This document shows positions 11,601 to 23,100 of a stretch of DNA of 64,000 bases, piece after piece. The position numbers were made by a program, and so were the translations under genes. The DNA lies in NCBI RefSeq assembly GCF_047495875.1, contig NC_092461.1, positions 60,934,299 to 60,998,298 on the forward strand, read 5' to 3'. This stretch comes from Pithys albifrons albifrons. Taxonomy: Eukaryota; Chordata; Aves; Passeriformes; Thamnophilidae. The notes under the pieces are model-generated. The model worked only from the letters and a program-made list of their open reading frames with translations, was not told where the DNA came from and made no database searches. How positions within the stretch are numbered: position 1 is the stretch's first letter; the number at the start of each line of letters is the position of its first letter.

Positions 11601-13405
11601 TAGAAGTCGTTTATACTGAATATAGTTCGCTGATCTTTCCATGCAAAACCAGGTTGCACTCTATGAAGTGTGCTGGCACTCACAGCTTATGGTGCTTTGT
11701 TTCTTCTCACCTTCAACAGGGCTTTCTGGAACAGGCTTAAGAAACGGAATATAATGGTTAGAAATCAATTTTATCTCGCTGTCATTACATCAACACAGTC
11801 AATATGTCCATGTTTATAGCCGAACACATGTCCATTGCTTAAACTTGATGTTCTTGAAATCTTTGTGGCATATGGCATTAAGAGATGTATTTTAGGATAG
11901 ACATATGCTGGGATCATGCAAAACAACAACTAGTAAAACACAAACAGCAATGTTCCACTTAATGCTGACACAGCTTAAGTTAGTTCTGAAGAACTGCAGG
12001 AAAAAGAAACCTTTACCAGGTGTACATGTCTATTTAATACAATAAATCCTCTGCAACATAAATGGTCTTGCAAAATCATGTATTAATAAATACTGACTTC
12101 CAGGGAAAACACAGTAAGGCAACGTTCGGTTGAATGGCATCAGCAACCCATAGTTTGTGAATGAGAATTGAATTTAGAGGACAAAATGTATAGGATGCAG
12201 CTTACCTGGTAATACTTTTCCCATCCATACTTTCGCTAGGCTAATCTTTCTTACTCAAAAATCAACACATACTTAGTTCTGTTATCAGCAAATTCCTTCA
12301 AACCTAAGAGGTTTGTTCCCTTCTGCAGCTGCCTCACAGTGTAAGGACACTCCTGTTGCATTCTGTTCTTCCCTTTAAACAAACCCCTAAAGTTTGAATG
12401 CTTACTTAAACAACACTGTTGATACTGGATAAAAGTTAGAAGCTGATGTCATGTTGTGCTGATTATTTTTGTTTAGTTTTTCTCCAGTTAGCTGTTTTCA
12501 AAGTTGAGAATGCATAAAAAAATACCAGAAGGTAAAGCTTGTATGTAGAGGTAGTACTTGCATCACACTATGTTACATGGTTCAAGAAGATGGGTCGGCA
12601 TTTAGATGCAGAACCCTTCTTGAGCTCTAAAATTAAAGAAGCAGATTTCAAAGGTAAATACAAACGGCGAACAATTGTTCAATAATTTAAGCGTTTGCAT
12701 ATCAAGGCATCTCTAAAGGAAAAATCAGGTGCTACCAATGGAGCAGAGGTGACCCAAGGATTCTTTAGCATTATCAGAAAGGAGAGGTGTAAAGGGACAG
12801 AGAAAGGGACTTTGATGTTTTTTGGAACATGCAGCAATAGTGGGGAGATGGAGATTATAATGACCTATAAAATCAGTTTCTCTGTTAAATCCTTGGTTTT
12901 ACATAACCACCAGGATTATGGATTTTATAGGTTTGTCTTTGGATAAACATTTTGTAGGTTTCTCTTGAGGATCTGTTAAGTCTGAAATACTACAGCGGGA
13001 ATAACAGCTTTATGAAGTGTATTTCTGCAGGTTGTTTAATTTATTGATTGCACACAATCATTCTAGTGAGTGCTGCTTGTTTATTTTCACCTCTATAGAC
13101 ACCGCGAAATCATCTGGTGCAAAGGACAGAGGTTATCCCACTCCAGAAGAGGAAAATGCAGACTCCAAAAATGCTCCCACTGAAAATACACCCGTGCTAA
13201 TGCGGGCAGGAACGCCACCAGCCCAGCAGGGTAGGCAAATCGGATTCCCTGGAGAGCTGCAGAGCAGCACAAAGGGGCCCGCAGGAGAAATCCCACCGAG
13301 AGCGCCGTCCAGCCCTTCCTTCCCTGCTGCCAATGCCCTGAGCCGGGAGCGGCCCCGGCTGCGGAGCCTCAGGCCGAGCAGTGCAGGACAGAGTGATGGG
13401 TACAC
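11601..13405. other. Intergenic DNA upstream of UBE2W promoter
   Basis: AT-rich to about 13.08 kb, then rising GC toward the CpG island. No conserved exon or RNA gene was recognised. The 83-aa ORF at 12695-12946 and the 138-aa ORF at 13017-13433 show no domain and are treated as chance. Confidence 0.55.
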
Positions 13406-13655
13406 ACTGAGAGGGGAAATTCAGGCTAGGTAGTAGGAATAAATTCTTTCCTGTGACGGTGGCGAGACAATGGAACACGTTGCGCAGAGAGGCAGTGGAT
13501 GCCCCAGCTCTGACGGTGTTCAAGGCCAGGCTGGACGGGGCTCGGAACACCCACGTCTGGTGGAAGATGTTCCTGCCCATGGTAGGGAGTTGGAACCGGA
13601 TGACCTTTAATATCCCTTCCAACCCAACGCATTCCATGCTCCTGTGATCCCCGGC
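13406..13655 (+). mobile_element. CR1 LINE 3' fragment next to the UBE2W CpG island
   Basis: The typical CR1 3' sequence can be followed through: 'gaggggaaattcaggctagg', 'ggcgagacaatggaacacgt', 'gcgcagagaggcagtggatg', 'ccaggctggacggggctcgg', then 'cttccaacccaacgcattcc' at the end. It is 5' truncated and diverged, with many CpG differences. It ends about 500 bp before the UBE2W start codon. Confidence 0.88.
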
Positions 13656-14040
13656 CAGGGCACACCAGGAGTCCGGGGCGCCCACGGAAACCCACGGCAG
13701 GGGCTCATTAACTAATCCCTTGAAGACCCTGGCCGAGCAGGTTTCAATACCCTCACAGGCAGAGCCCCGACGGAGGGTCAGCCCCGCGCCGCCCCCGCGG
13801 GTGGCGATGGAGGACAGCCCCGAGCGCCGCAGGGCGAGCCAGGGTATGGGCAGCACCGCGGGGAGCCTCCCGACGGCGAGGCGCCCCCACGGCAGCCGGC
13901 AAGGGCGGCGGGATTGGGATCGATATCGGGACTCGGGATCGGCCTTGGGATGTCAAAGACCCCGCCCGCCCGCACGGCTCCCGCTGCTCGGGCCCGCCCG
14001 CATTGCCTCGTCCCCGCGCACGCGCGGGCGCGCACCCAAC

Positions 14041-14076
14041 GGGCACGGGCACGGGCACGGGCACGGGCACGGGCAC
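14041..14076 (+). repeat. Hexanucleotide tandem repeat (GGGCAC)6 in the promoter
   Basis: Six consecutive copies of GGGCAC, the last running into GGGCACGTGA. A perfect short tandem repeat in a promoter is likely to vary in length between individuals. Confidence 0.95.
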
Positions 14077-14102
14077 GTGACCGTGAGCGCGCGGGGCGGG
14101 GC
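14074..14102 (+). promoter_or_regulatory. E-box CACGTG and Sp1-type GC box upstream of ATG
   Basis: CACGTG at 14074-14079 within GCACGTGACC, a USF/MITF/TFE-type site, followed by GGGGCGGGGC at 14093-14102. Both are within 85 bp of the UBE2W start codon. The E-box arises at the junction with the last GGGCAC repeat unit. Confidence 0.6.
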
Positions 14103-14155
14103 CGCGGCGGCGGCGGCGGCGCAGAGGGAGGGGAGGAGGGGGAGGAGGGTCCATC

Positions 14156-14170
14156 ATGGCGTCGATGCAG
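14156..14170 (+). CDS. UBE2W: UBE2W coding exon 1
   Basis: ATG GCG TCG ATG CAG (MASMQ), then donor GTGAGG at 14171. The second Met at codon 4 could act as an alternative start. The 5' UTR start is not determined. Confidence 0.95.
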
Positions 14171-17100
14171 GTGAGGCGGCTGCGGCGGAGCCCGCGGCAC
14201 TGCGCCGGGCCGGGCGGGGCCGGGCGGCGGAGGGGGGGACGCTGGGGCCGGGAGGCGCCGTTCCGCCGGGAGCGTGCGCCCGCCTGCGGAGCGCAGTGCG
14301 GGCGGAGCAGGCGCCGGGACAGAGGTTGAGGGGGTCGAGCTGCGGGTATCGGGCTGGGAAAAGCAGGTGGAGGCGGGGGAAGGGCCGGGCTGGCGCCGGG
14401 ATGGAGGTGAGACCCGCGGCGGTGCGACAGGCGCGGCCGGGCCCCGGCGGCGGGCGAGGCGGGCCCGGGGGGAGGCGGCGAGGAGGAGGAGAGGGGCCGG
14501 GGCGGGCTGGGCGCTCCCCGGGGCGGCGAGGGCAGGGCGAGGGGAGGATGAAGGCTGGTCCGCTGCCCCTCGGGGGGCGGCGAGGGCATCCTCCACCCCT
14601 CGGGAGGTGGCGAGGGCAGGGCGAGGGGATCGCAGCCTCACGGGGGATGCGAGGGGAGGGCGAGGGGATCGCTGCCCCTTGGGGGGCGGCGAGGAGCCCC
14701 AGCCCCGCTGGAAGCGCCGTGTCAGCGAGTGCCGCCCGTGCGAGGTGGGCGGTCGGGGTGGTACCGTGGGGACCGTGACCGACAGACAGCTCCGTGTTCC
14801 TCGGGGTTCCGGCAGCAATTCCCGGGCAGGCAGGCGTGTCCTGCGCCGCGCCGCTTGCTGTTTCCTCTCCCCATCCGTAAAATGAGGTTGCGGTGTGGGG
14901 CTGGCCCTGCCAGGTACCATCTGGGTTTGCTCGGTCGGATGGGGTTGCTGTAGGTGCAGGAGCATGAAACATCCTGCTGCTTGACGGGTATTTCCAGCTG
15001 AATTATTCATTCAAACCTACTCCGGAGGGGTTCTTAAATAGGGGCTGCAGAAATCGCTCTGGGAGAATGGATCACTTTCCCTGTGTGTGGTTCTGAGTGG
15101 GTGGTGATTTACTGTGACTGGGGCAGGCGAAATGATGGCTCGGTTTTGTGGCAGTGGCCTCTGTCTTGTTTCAGCAGCTGCTCTGCTTTCCTGTGAATAT
15201 TTACAGTTTTCTGTTTTCTTTTTAGATCTGCATTATCTTTCCCTTCTCCTTTTTCATTTTGGTCCAGTATAACTTGTATTTTTTGTCACTAGTAGTGGAA
15301 CAGCCCAGAAGGAGTGTACAAAATGAAAGAAACTTGTTTAATTGTCCTAATAACCTGGATTTAGCATAGCTAAAAAGAGTTTAAATGTTGAAGCATTGTA
15401 CTTTATGGGATGAAAATTCCACTTGTGAAGTTTAGATGCATAAACCGGCCCCTCTGTGTGTCTTTCAGAGTTATTGAAATGAAATGAGATCAAGAACTTG
15501 AACATACAGTACAGAATGTTCTTTCGGCAGTAGCTCAGACAGGTAGTTTGGTCTGCCGTGGTTTTATTAGCTCTGTCTGGCAAATGTGTTTTTGCAGTGC
15601 TCTTCTTTTAATGTTCAGACTTTCACATGCACAAATGCCAAACAGAGGCTGTAATTTAATATGTAGTACCTTTTGTAAAACTGTGTGAAAACCAGAGAAA
15701 TGACAGCTGTAAGCTGTGAAGAAGGCACTTTGTGGGACTCTGTAAGCCTGTGTTGTGTTGCTGTCTCTGGCCTAGTAAATGACCTTCTACAGATTGCCTC
15801 AGCTGATTCCTGTTGCTCCCTCTGTAAAGGGGAAAACCAGTTAAAAATTACATGAGGTTATTTTAGGATATATGAATGACAAATGTTGCCTGAAAGTAAG
15901 ATACATGTGGAGGGTAGTGCTCACTTCCAGAAATTACAGCCCTGCTACGTCTAATGCTGTAATTGCTTTCATTTTAGAAGTACCAGCTGTAAGGTGACAC
16001 TTTCTGTTTTCTTGCAGGGTATTCTGTTGTCTTTTGATGAGAGATTCAAGGACATTTATGGATTTTTTTTCTCTATATGGCTAATTGTATAATGCTTTAA
16101 TTACTTTTTCCTGTGTTTAATAAACTGCTAATGCAGTAATGTGTTTTAGCAGATTGGAAAAGGAGTTGTAAACAGGAAGGATAAATGAAAGTTTAGTAAG
16201 TGAACTGGAAAATTAGTAAGTTTCTCAATAGTAAACACGTCCCCAAGGGAGCAAGATTTCAAGGCTCTGAATTCTTCTATTAATTACTGTATCTTCAGTG
16301 GGAATACAGTTTAACAAACTGTTTTATATAATTTAAGTAGCTTTTTCGTTCAGGAGCATTTAATTTATTTTTAGTGCCAACTTCCAATGTGTAAGTTGCC
16401 TGACACAAAAAGATATCCTTTGTCAGATTAAGTGCTGTGTTTTTACATACCCAGTGTTTACCTGAAATGTTTGTGCTGCTCATTGCAGCCTGTGACTATA
16501 CCATTAGTCTACCACTGTGCCATTATACAGTATTATTGATACAAATGATATATTGGTGAGTTAAGTAAGTTTAGTTACGTCTTAAACAGATGTAATTTTA
16601 TATGACAGTGTATGACGATACCCTCGGTTAATTACATTTAATTTTTACAGATCCACTGAAACATCTCTGATTAAGTTACTAGAGTTGTCTGCTCGCCTTT
16701 TCTAAGCCATCCTGCTAGGGAACTTTTGGACTGTAACAGATCTTCTCTTCTTGTCAGTGGCTCTGAACATCAACCTGAATAGTTCAGTGGCTGCACAGTA
16801 ACTCCTGCAACCTGTGTCTTTGAGCCTTTATGTGTATCATTTAACTTTCTGTGGTTTTTTTCTTTGTGGACAATCTTTAATGGTTACAGTTTTCTGTAGC
16901 CCATTTTTCCCTACAGTAATAGAAGCCAGTGTTGATGAGATTGTGTGTTTTGGTTTCTAACTACCGTGTTGTTGCGGATTTGCTGCTGCTGAACTGGTTC
17001 AAACCTGGTTTGTGTAACTTTAAACAAATCATATTTTTTCTTTAAAAAAGCCAACAATCCCCAAACAAGACTTGAAGGAAGAACATTTCTTTTCCCAGAG

Positions 17101-20100
17101 AAAGCCCAAGCTTGTGCAGTTTTCTCCTGAAAAAACCCACAGAAGTATTTTGAAAAGGTGTAAGTAGTGTAGAACAAGTGAATAAAATGGACTTACGTTG
17201 GACTCGATGATCCTTGTGGGTCCTTTCCAACTCAGAAATTCTGTGATTTGCTTTAGAAAATTTGTTACAGCATCTGTAGTAATCTGAAATCTTAAAAGCA
17301 AATGCTTATGAAGTAGTAAACAGTAAATAGTTGTTCTCAAACAGCTGGAAACGCAGAACTTGTATCATGGATAGAAGAGGAGGTGAAAAGTAGAGCGAAG
17401 GAAGTTCAGTTGAAAATGTACAGAAAATATGTAATTACTGTATGAAGTGTTAAAAAATTAAAGCTTTTCCCTCAAGCTGTAGTTATCAACTACTTTCATT
17501 GTAAACTTGAAAGATTGACTTTGTCTATAACACTGACATCATAATTATTACATTTTACCTTTCACTTCCTTTCAATTTTAATACCAGGTTACCAGAAACC
17601 CTGAATTATGATTGGACATATTTGTGAAAACTGTTTAAACTCATTACGAGAACACTTCTAGGTTTGCATTTTATCACCAGAATAACTCCTCATTTATTCT
17701 GCAAGGTTAGGCCCATGAGTTTTGTGCATGTAGGTATTTAAATCTGAATACAGAGCTAATGCAAGTAATGGCCCAAACAGCTTTAGTAAGGAGTGTGGGG
17801 TGCCACCTTTCTTTGTTATCCCCTTGCAAACTGCCCCTGCTGGGCCATCATCAAGTTACTTTCACACATCAAAGTCAAGCGCTATTTGAAAAGTCTCGTT
17901 CCATCAGTAGAATTTTTTTTCCAAATGTGTGTCTGAGCAACCATTTATTAAAATACTTATGTGAGATGACAGTGCAGAATTCATGTTACAGCTTGAAATC
18001 ACAAGGAACTTCTTTCACAAAATGCAAACCAGTAGCAATGTGAAAGCTTCCCACAAGATTCACCCCAATATTTTCTGCAAGTGGGTTAGGGGATGGGGGG
18101 AAGTGTTTACAGGCCACTGCAATGTCAAGAAAAATGCATGCACGTTTGGTTATACTCTCTTGATTCTATTATTTACCTGAGCTTTGAGTGTTAGTGAAAG
18201 TTGTGTTTCTTAGAACAATTACTTATTGCTCAGTCTGTTCAATATTGGCAACATTTTTATTTAATAATTTGGCAGTGATTTATTTTAAAGATGTGTCCAT
18301 GAAAAAAGTTATGAACTATTTTTCTTGTATGTTCCAAAAAAACTTAGCAAACCCAACCTTAAGTGAGGAAGGCTTTCAGTCAGTTGGAACTGTAGTGGTG
18401 CTGCACGTGTGTTCTGTACACACAAACATCACAGTATGGGATGCTACTGGTGTTGCTTCAAATAAAAAAAAAATTAAAAATAAAATGAGCAGTTACTGTG
18501 AGTGTTTAACCAGTTCTGGGATATAACCACAATGAAATTATTTGTAGTTAAGAACAATGTGAAGTGTTTGTTAGTGGTGCCATTGATGGAATCCTCTGGA
18601 AGATAAGAATTTTAGTAATTTTCTAAACTGAAAAATGCAAGTGCCGTATTTGAGACCAGAACAAGTAGAGGGTAAAAACCCTTTCTCCTGTGCACTAAGA
18701 GATTGTCAGCCCTTTACATAACCCTCTGTAATCAGTCTGTACTCATATGTGGTGTATTAGCTTTGGCACATAGCCGTGCTATAGAAAAATAAGATAAATG
18801 CAAAATTTATAGTAATTTTACTTTAATCATGGGTGTGTTTTAATAAATTTTAAAGTGAGTCGAATATCAAGTAAAGTTTAAACTTTATAGTCTTTATTCA
18901 GTGAAGATAAATAAAATAAAAGTTACAGTTTTAGGCCCTAAGAAGTCTCATTTGTTTGTTTTTGTATCTGCCCATGTAAATAGAATTTTGAGAAATACTT
19001 TGCTGTGCAGCAGCTGCACCATTTTTGAGCTAGAATGGAAGAAAAGTAGGAGAAAAGCTTATTGAAACCAGTGGCCCTGGGAATTATCAGCAGCTCTTGC
19101 TCCCACATAAACCAACTATACAGCTCAAATGTAGAGAAACGTGCCAGTTGAACTTTGGTATCCCATCAATATGTGTGCAGTTTCAATCAGGAGAATAAAA
19201 GCAGGCAGGAATTTGTGGTGAAGAAGAGTTATTCCTTTTGATTACAAGCATTTTGTGCTCACAGTTTTATACTGCCTTGTGTTTAGGGCTGGCTATTCTA
19301 GATCTGAGAAGGGAAAAGTAGGACACAATAGATTCGCAAAAGCCAGAGAATATTGTCTTGTTAAGCTGCTCCCTTGGAAGGCTCTGTGAGTTTGTAATTA
19401 ATAAGCTAAAGCAGCTTAGCTCAAACAATGTGTGAAACTCAGTGATCAAGCACTTTCTTTAATTGTTTCTCAAATTCTACCAAGCTGAGACTTTCACACT
19501 AAAGGATCTTCCTGATCCTCTCACTGTCCTTCACTGTTACACACTGTAGTACTGGCGACTCCTCCCAGAGATTATGAGGTTAAATTTCCCTTATTAATAC
19601 AAAAGAGAGAAGGCACAACTCCCTTTGAACTCACCCACAGTCAGGGCAGGGTGCAACAAATACAAATGTGCTCAGTATAATGATCGTGTCTCTTGCATGG
19701 CCTCGGTTTACAGCTGAGAAATGGGCATTCAAGCAAATTACAGGTTAAAATATCCACGAGGGCAGAGAGGAAGAGGATGATGAAGGTCTTTGGCTTAGTA
19801 CTTGGAGCCAGAAATTTTGTGCATCTTGTGTAGCTTTGAAGTAGTCAAGGCTTGTGACAGAACTGTCATCTGGAGGTTTAGTTTTTGTCTTTTGAAGGGA
19901 GAAAGAAATAATATCCAGTCACTGAAACATGTTACAACTTCATTTATTAAAAGCAAATTAAAATACAGTAAATAAATGTTTCAAAAGAAAAAGAGCCAGT
20001 AAACAACGCTTTGTGACAGAATGCAGGTCAGGTAACGTGTCCTCTGCTGCTTTTGATAGTTGAGGGCTTTCAAAAGGTATTCTGGAATCTGTGTGAGCCT

Positions 20101-23100
20101 TTGCAGTTGTTTGGGGTTTGTTTGTTTCTTTCTTTTGTTCAGAAAAGTATTCTGGAATCTGTGCAAGCCTTTGCAGTTTGGTTTGTTTGTTTGTTTTTCC
20201 TCTCAGGTGACCTTAATCGCTGGCATGAAAAGCAGGTATCGGTGGGGGTGGCAGAGGAGGGAGGGAGGGAACCTTGTAATTTGCCTTCCTCGGAGTAGCT
20301 TTAATGTGTTGGTGAAGAAGGGAAGGAAGAGAATGGTGGTAAATCAGGAATTGCAAGACACCTCATTTTTGCTAATTAATGATCTCATTGAGGATGGTAG
20401 CTATGCATCCTTTCATACACAGTATTAATAAATAATTGTTTCTCCTTAGCTGATTACAAAGTTGCTTGACATCCTTTTTTATTCAGCTTAATTAAAAGTA
20501 CTGCTTAATCAGCCTCAAGAAGGAAATCTGTATATATGTCAATAAATTGTGATGCTGGTTTACTAGAGTACAGCAAATGTTGTCTCCAAAAGTTTGCTGG
20601 AATAAAATGCTTCATAGAATTTTCTGCTACTTGTTCACATAGATTTATTTATTTCTTCTTGACTGAGAATTAGTGGCTAATAATGAGAAGGGGCAAGGAA
20701 ACTGAATGGATTTGGATTTCCTAAGTTAGAAATTCTCCCTCTGTCATATTTAGGGATATTAATTTAATGAGTATTAACTATTATTACTGTTTGCAGCTTC
20801 CAACATTTTACCCCTTTTCTTTCCAAAAGGGTTTTTTGTCAGAATACAACATTTTTGTCTTGGTTACCAACTCTTGGGATGGATTTTATAAGGATAAGAA
20901 ATTTCCTGGTAGACATGTTGCCCTCATTGTACCAGCCTTCACTTTTGTCTTAAACTCATTTCTTTAACTGAGGCAGTTCAAATAGTGTCAGACTCTTCCT
21001 TAAAAGATAAAATTATCTGTAGTTGACCTTTTATTGCCATGTTAGGGTTGTTGTGCTGGGCATTGGTACTTTTAAAGACTCCATTTACAGAACAGAGGAC
21101 TTGCTGTCAGTTTAATTTTATTCTGTATTTGTGGATGCCACGTAAGTTGCTTTCAAATGACAGGTTCATTGTAAAAAAACTTGATTATTTGTCAAAAGCT
21201 TTTCAGACTGTACAGAGTGTTTTCTTTGTGTATGTTTAGTTATTGTGATTTTTCTTTAATTATACTGTAGTTAATATTTCATGTTGATCTTGTCTTAGTC
21301 ATCTTAAGTCAAGCATATTTTTCCCTTTAAAAGAGGACTGTGTTGCTTTGTCCTTTCAATCAAATATTTTAGAATACCTTGGAGCATGTGAAGATAATAT
21401 TCTCTTACTAAACTGAGAAATCAACAATACTTCCTCCCACCACCCCCAATTCATAGTCTACATTTTCAAATTTTTCAGTGCTCAGAAGAATAAAACATCA
21501 GTGATGGAAACTTATTTGTAAGTATCTCGTTAAAAGATTCATACATTGCCGTTTGGTTCCCTTAAAAAGAGAGAAATGTCCAAAATGCCTGACACTCAGA
21601 ACTTGAGGCCTGGATTGGTCTGAGAAAATAACATTAGAACTGGGTTGCCAGATGTTAACATGTTTTGTTAGAAATGAGAAGGAGGAGACTAATCTGCTTC
21701 TGCAGTCTCAGTACAGATTGAAAACCTGCTATTCAGCCAAAAATAGATAAAACTGAAAAACAATTCTTTGAACTAAAATCCTGGTATTACTTTGTTATGG
21801 ACAGAATATTTTGTGAAGCTGTTGTGTTATGTGTCCTGTTGAAGCTTTAATTGAGAACATCCAGTCAATTATCTGCCTTTCCTCCTCTGGGTCCTGATTA
21901 AAACTCAGCAGAAGAACTTTGATAGGAAAAATTCATGCAGGATTGTGGGTGGTTTATGTTTTGGAGTCTGGGCCAAATTATTTTGCCTGAGTTATGAGAC
22001 AAACTCTGGAAGGACTTTATGGAATGACCCGATTGGTTAGGAAGCAAAAATTTGTAGGAACTGTCATTTCTTTAGATTTTGTAGCAAGATGGAGTGTAGC
22101 AGGTAATTTTTTCTTAAATGTCAGCGTTTCTAATCTTTACCTTGGTCCCTTGTTTTTCTTCTGTTGTTTCTCATCTGTATGAGAGTTTTTTGGTATTTGA
22201 GGTTAAGTTTCTGATGAGAGAGTAACATGCAGTCAATTCCTGCAATGCTTTAACTGTGGGTTTGTTGGGGTTTTTTGTGTGTTTTTGTTTTTTGTTTTCC
22301 TATAAAGGAGTTTAGTTTGAAAAGCAGAACTAGCTACTCAGTCTTTAGAACTTTGTATTCTGGATTTGAGGTATATTTCAGTAAGAAATGTGTGGCTGTA
22401 AGAACCCAAATACTGAAAATAGAGTTGTTGCCATCTTTCTCAGGCAAGTAGGTTGTATTAGCAGACCAGCAACAGCTTTGCTTATGAATCAACATGGTGG
22501 TGTTGTACAACAGAGCTGTTACAGGCTGTTTGCAGCTCCTGCTGCTCTGGTACAAGGTTGCTGTTTGTCTCTGTGCAGGGAGGGAGGGAGTGCTTGGAAA
22601 AAGTCTGTCTCCTGCACGTCTCTTCAAAACATAGAGATGTTTTTTGTGAAACATTTTGTGACTTGGATGGGGGAGGAGGTGATAGGCTGTAGCTCATAAC
22701 TGAAATGTAAATTCTTTGCCAGGACTTTATCATATTACTGACAGGGTGTTGGTGCTAACAGAGTTTGGGTGCATTTAAATTTTTGGGTCTGGAAGAGAAT
22801 CATTGGTAACTACTGAAGAAATATTGTTAGGTCTCCCCAGTGAGCAGCAGCTTTACCAGTGTAAAATTTAGAAGAGTGGAGCCCAGTGGGATTAACGTTT
22901 AACTTTTAACTCTTTATGAGTTTGTTTTCTTCCTCTGATCGCTGAGCGAGATTGAGATGGGAGTTTACGGTGTCTAGGAGGGCTTGTCCCTGGAAGGCTC
23001 CCCTTTTCTTGCATCGTTTCAACAACGAGAAGGGAATTCGCATGCATAGAAGTAGAAGGTTTCTAACAAAATTCAAGTGCAGATGTTTTGGACACCAATG

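Larger units (their letters stand above)
13690..14900 (+). promoter_or_regulatory. UBE2W: CpG island and promoter of UBE2W
   Basis: A block very rich in G+C and CpG surrounds coding exon 1, and AT-rich DNA lies on either side. It contains GC boxes (GGGGCGGGGC at 14093-14102), a CACGTG E-box and short GCG repeats just before the ATG. No TATA box is evident, as expected of a housekeeping CpG-island promoter. The exact transcription start cannot be read from sequence alone. The downstream half lies in intron 1. Confidence 0.88.

Noticed and set aside
1..13000. ELOC expected from conserved gene order
   Set aside because: I looked for its conserved C-terminal coding sequence and did not see it on either strand. 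If the order holds, it lies left of the window.
13753..15010. ORFs of 272-410 codons around UBE2W exon 1
   Set aside because: Same cause: GC-rich promoter DNA. Composition is Pro/Arg/Ala/Gly in every frame. The only supported coding here is the 15-nt exon 1.
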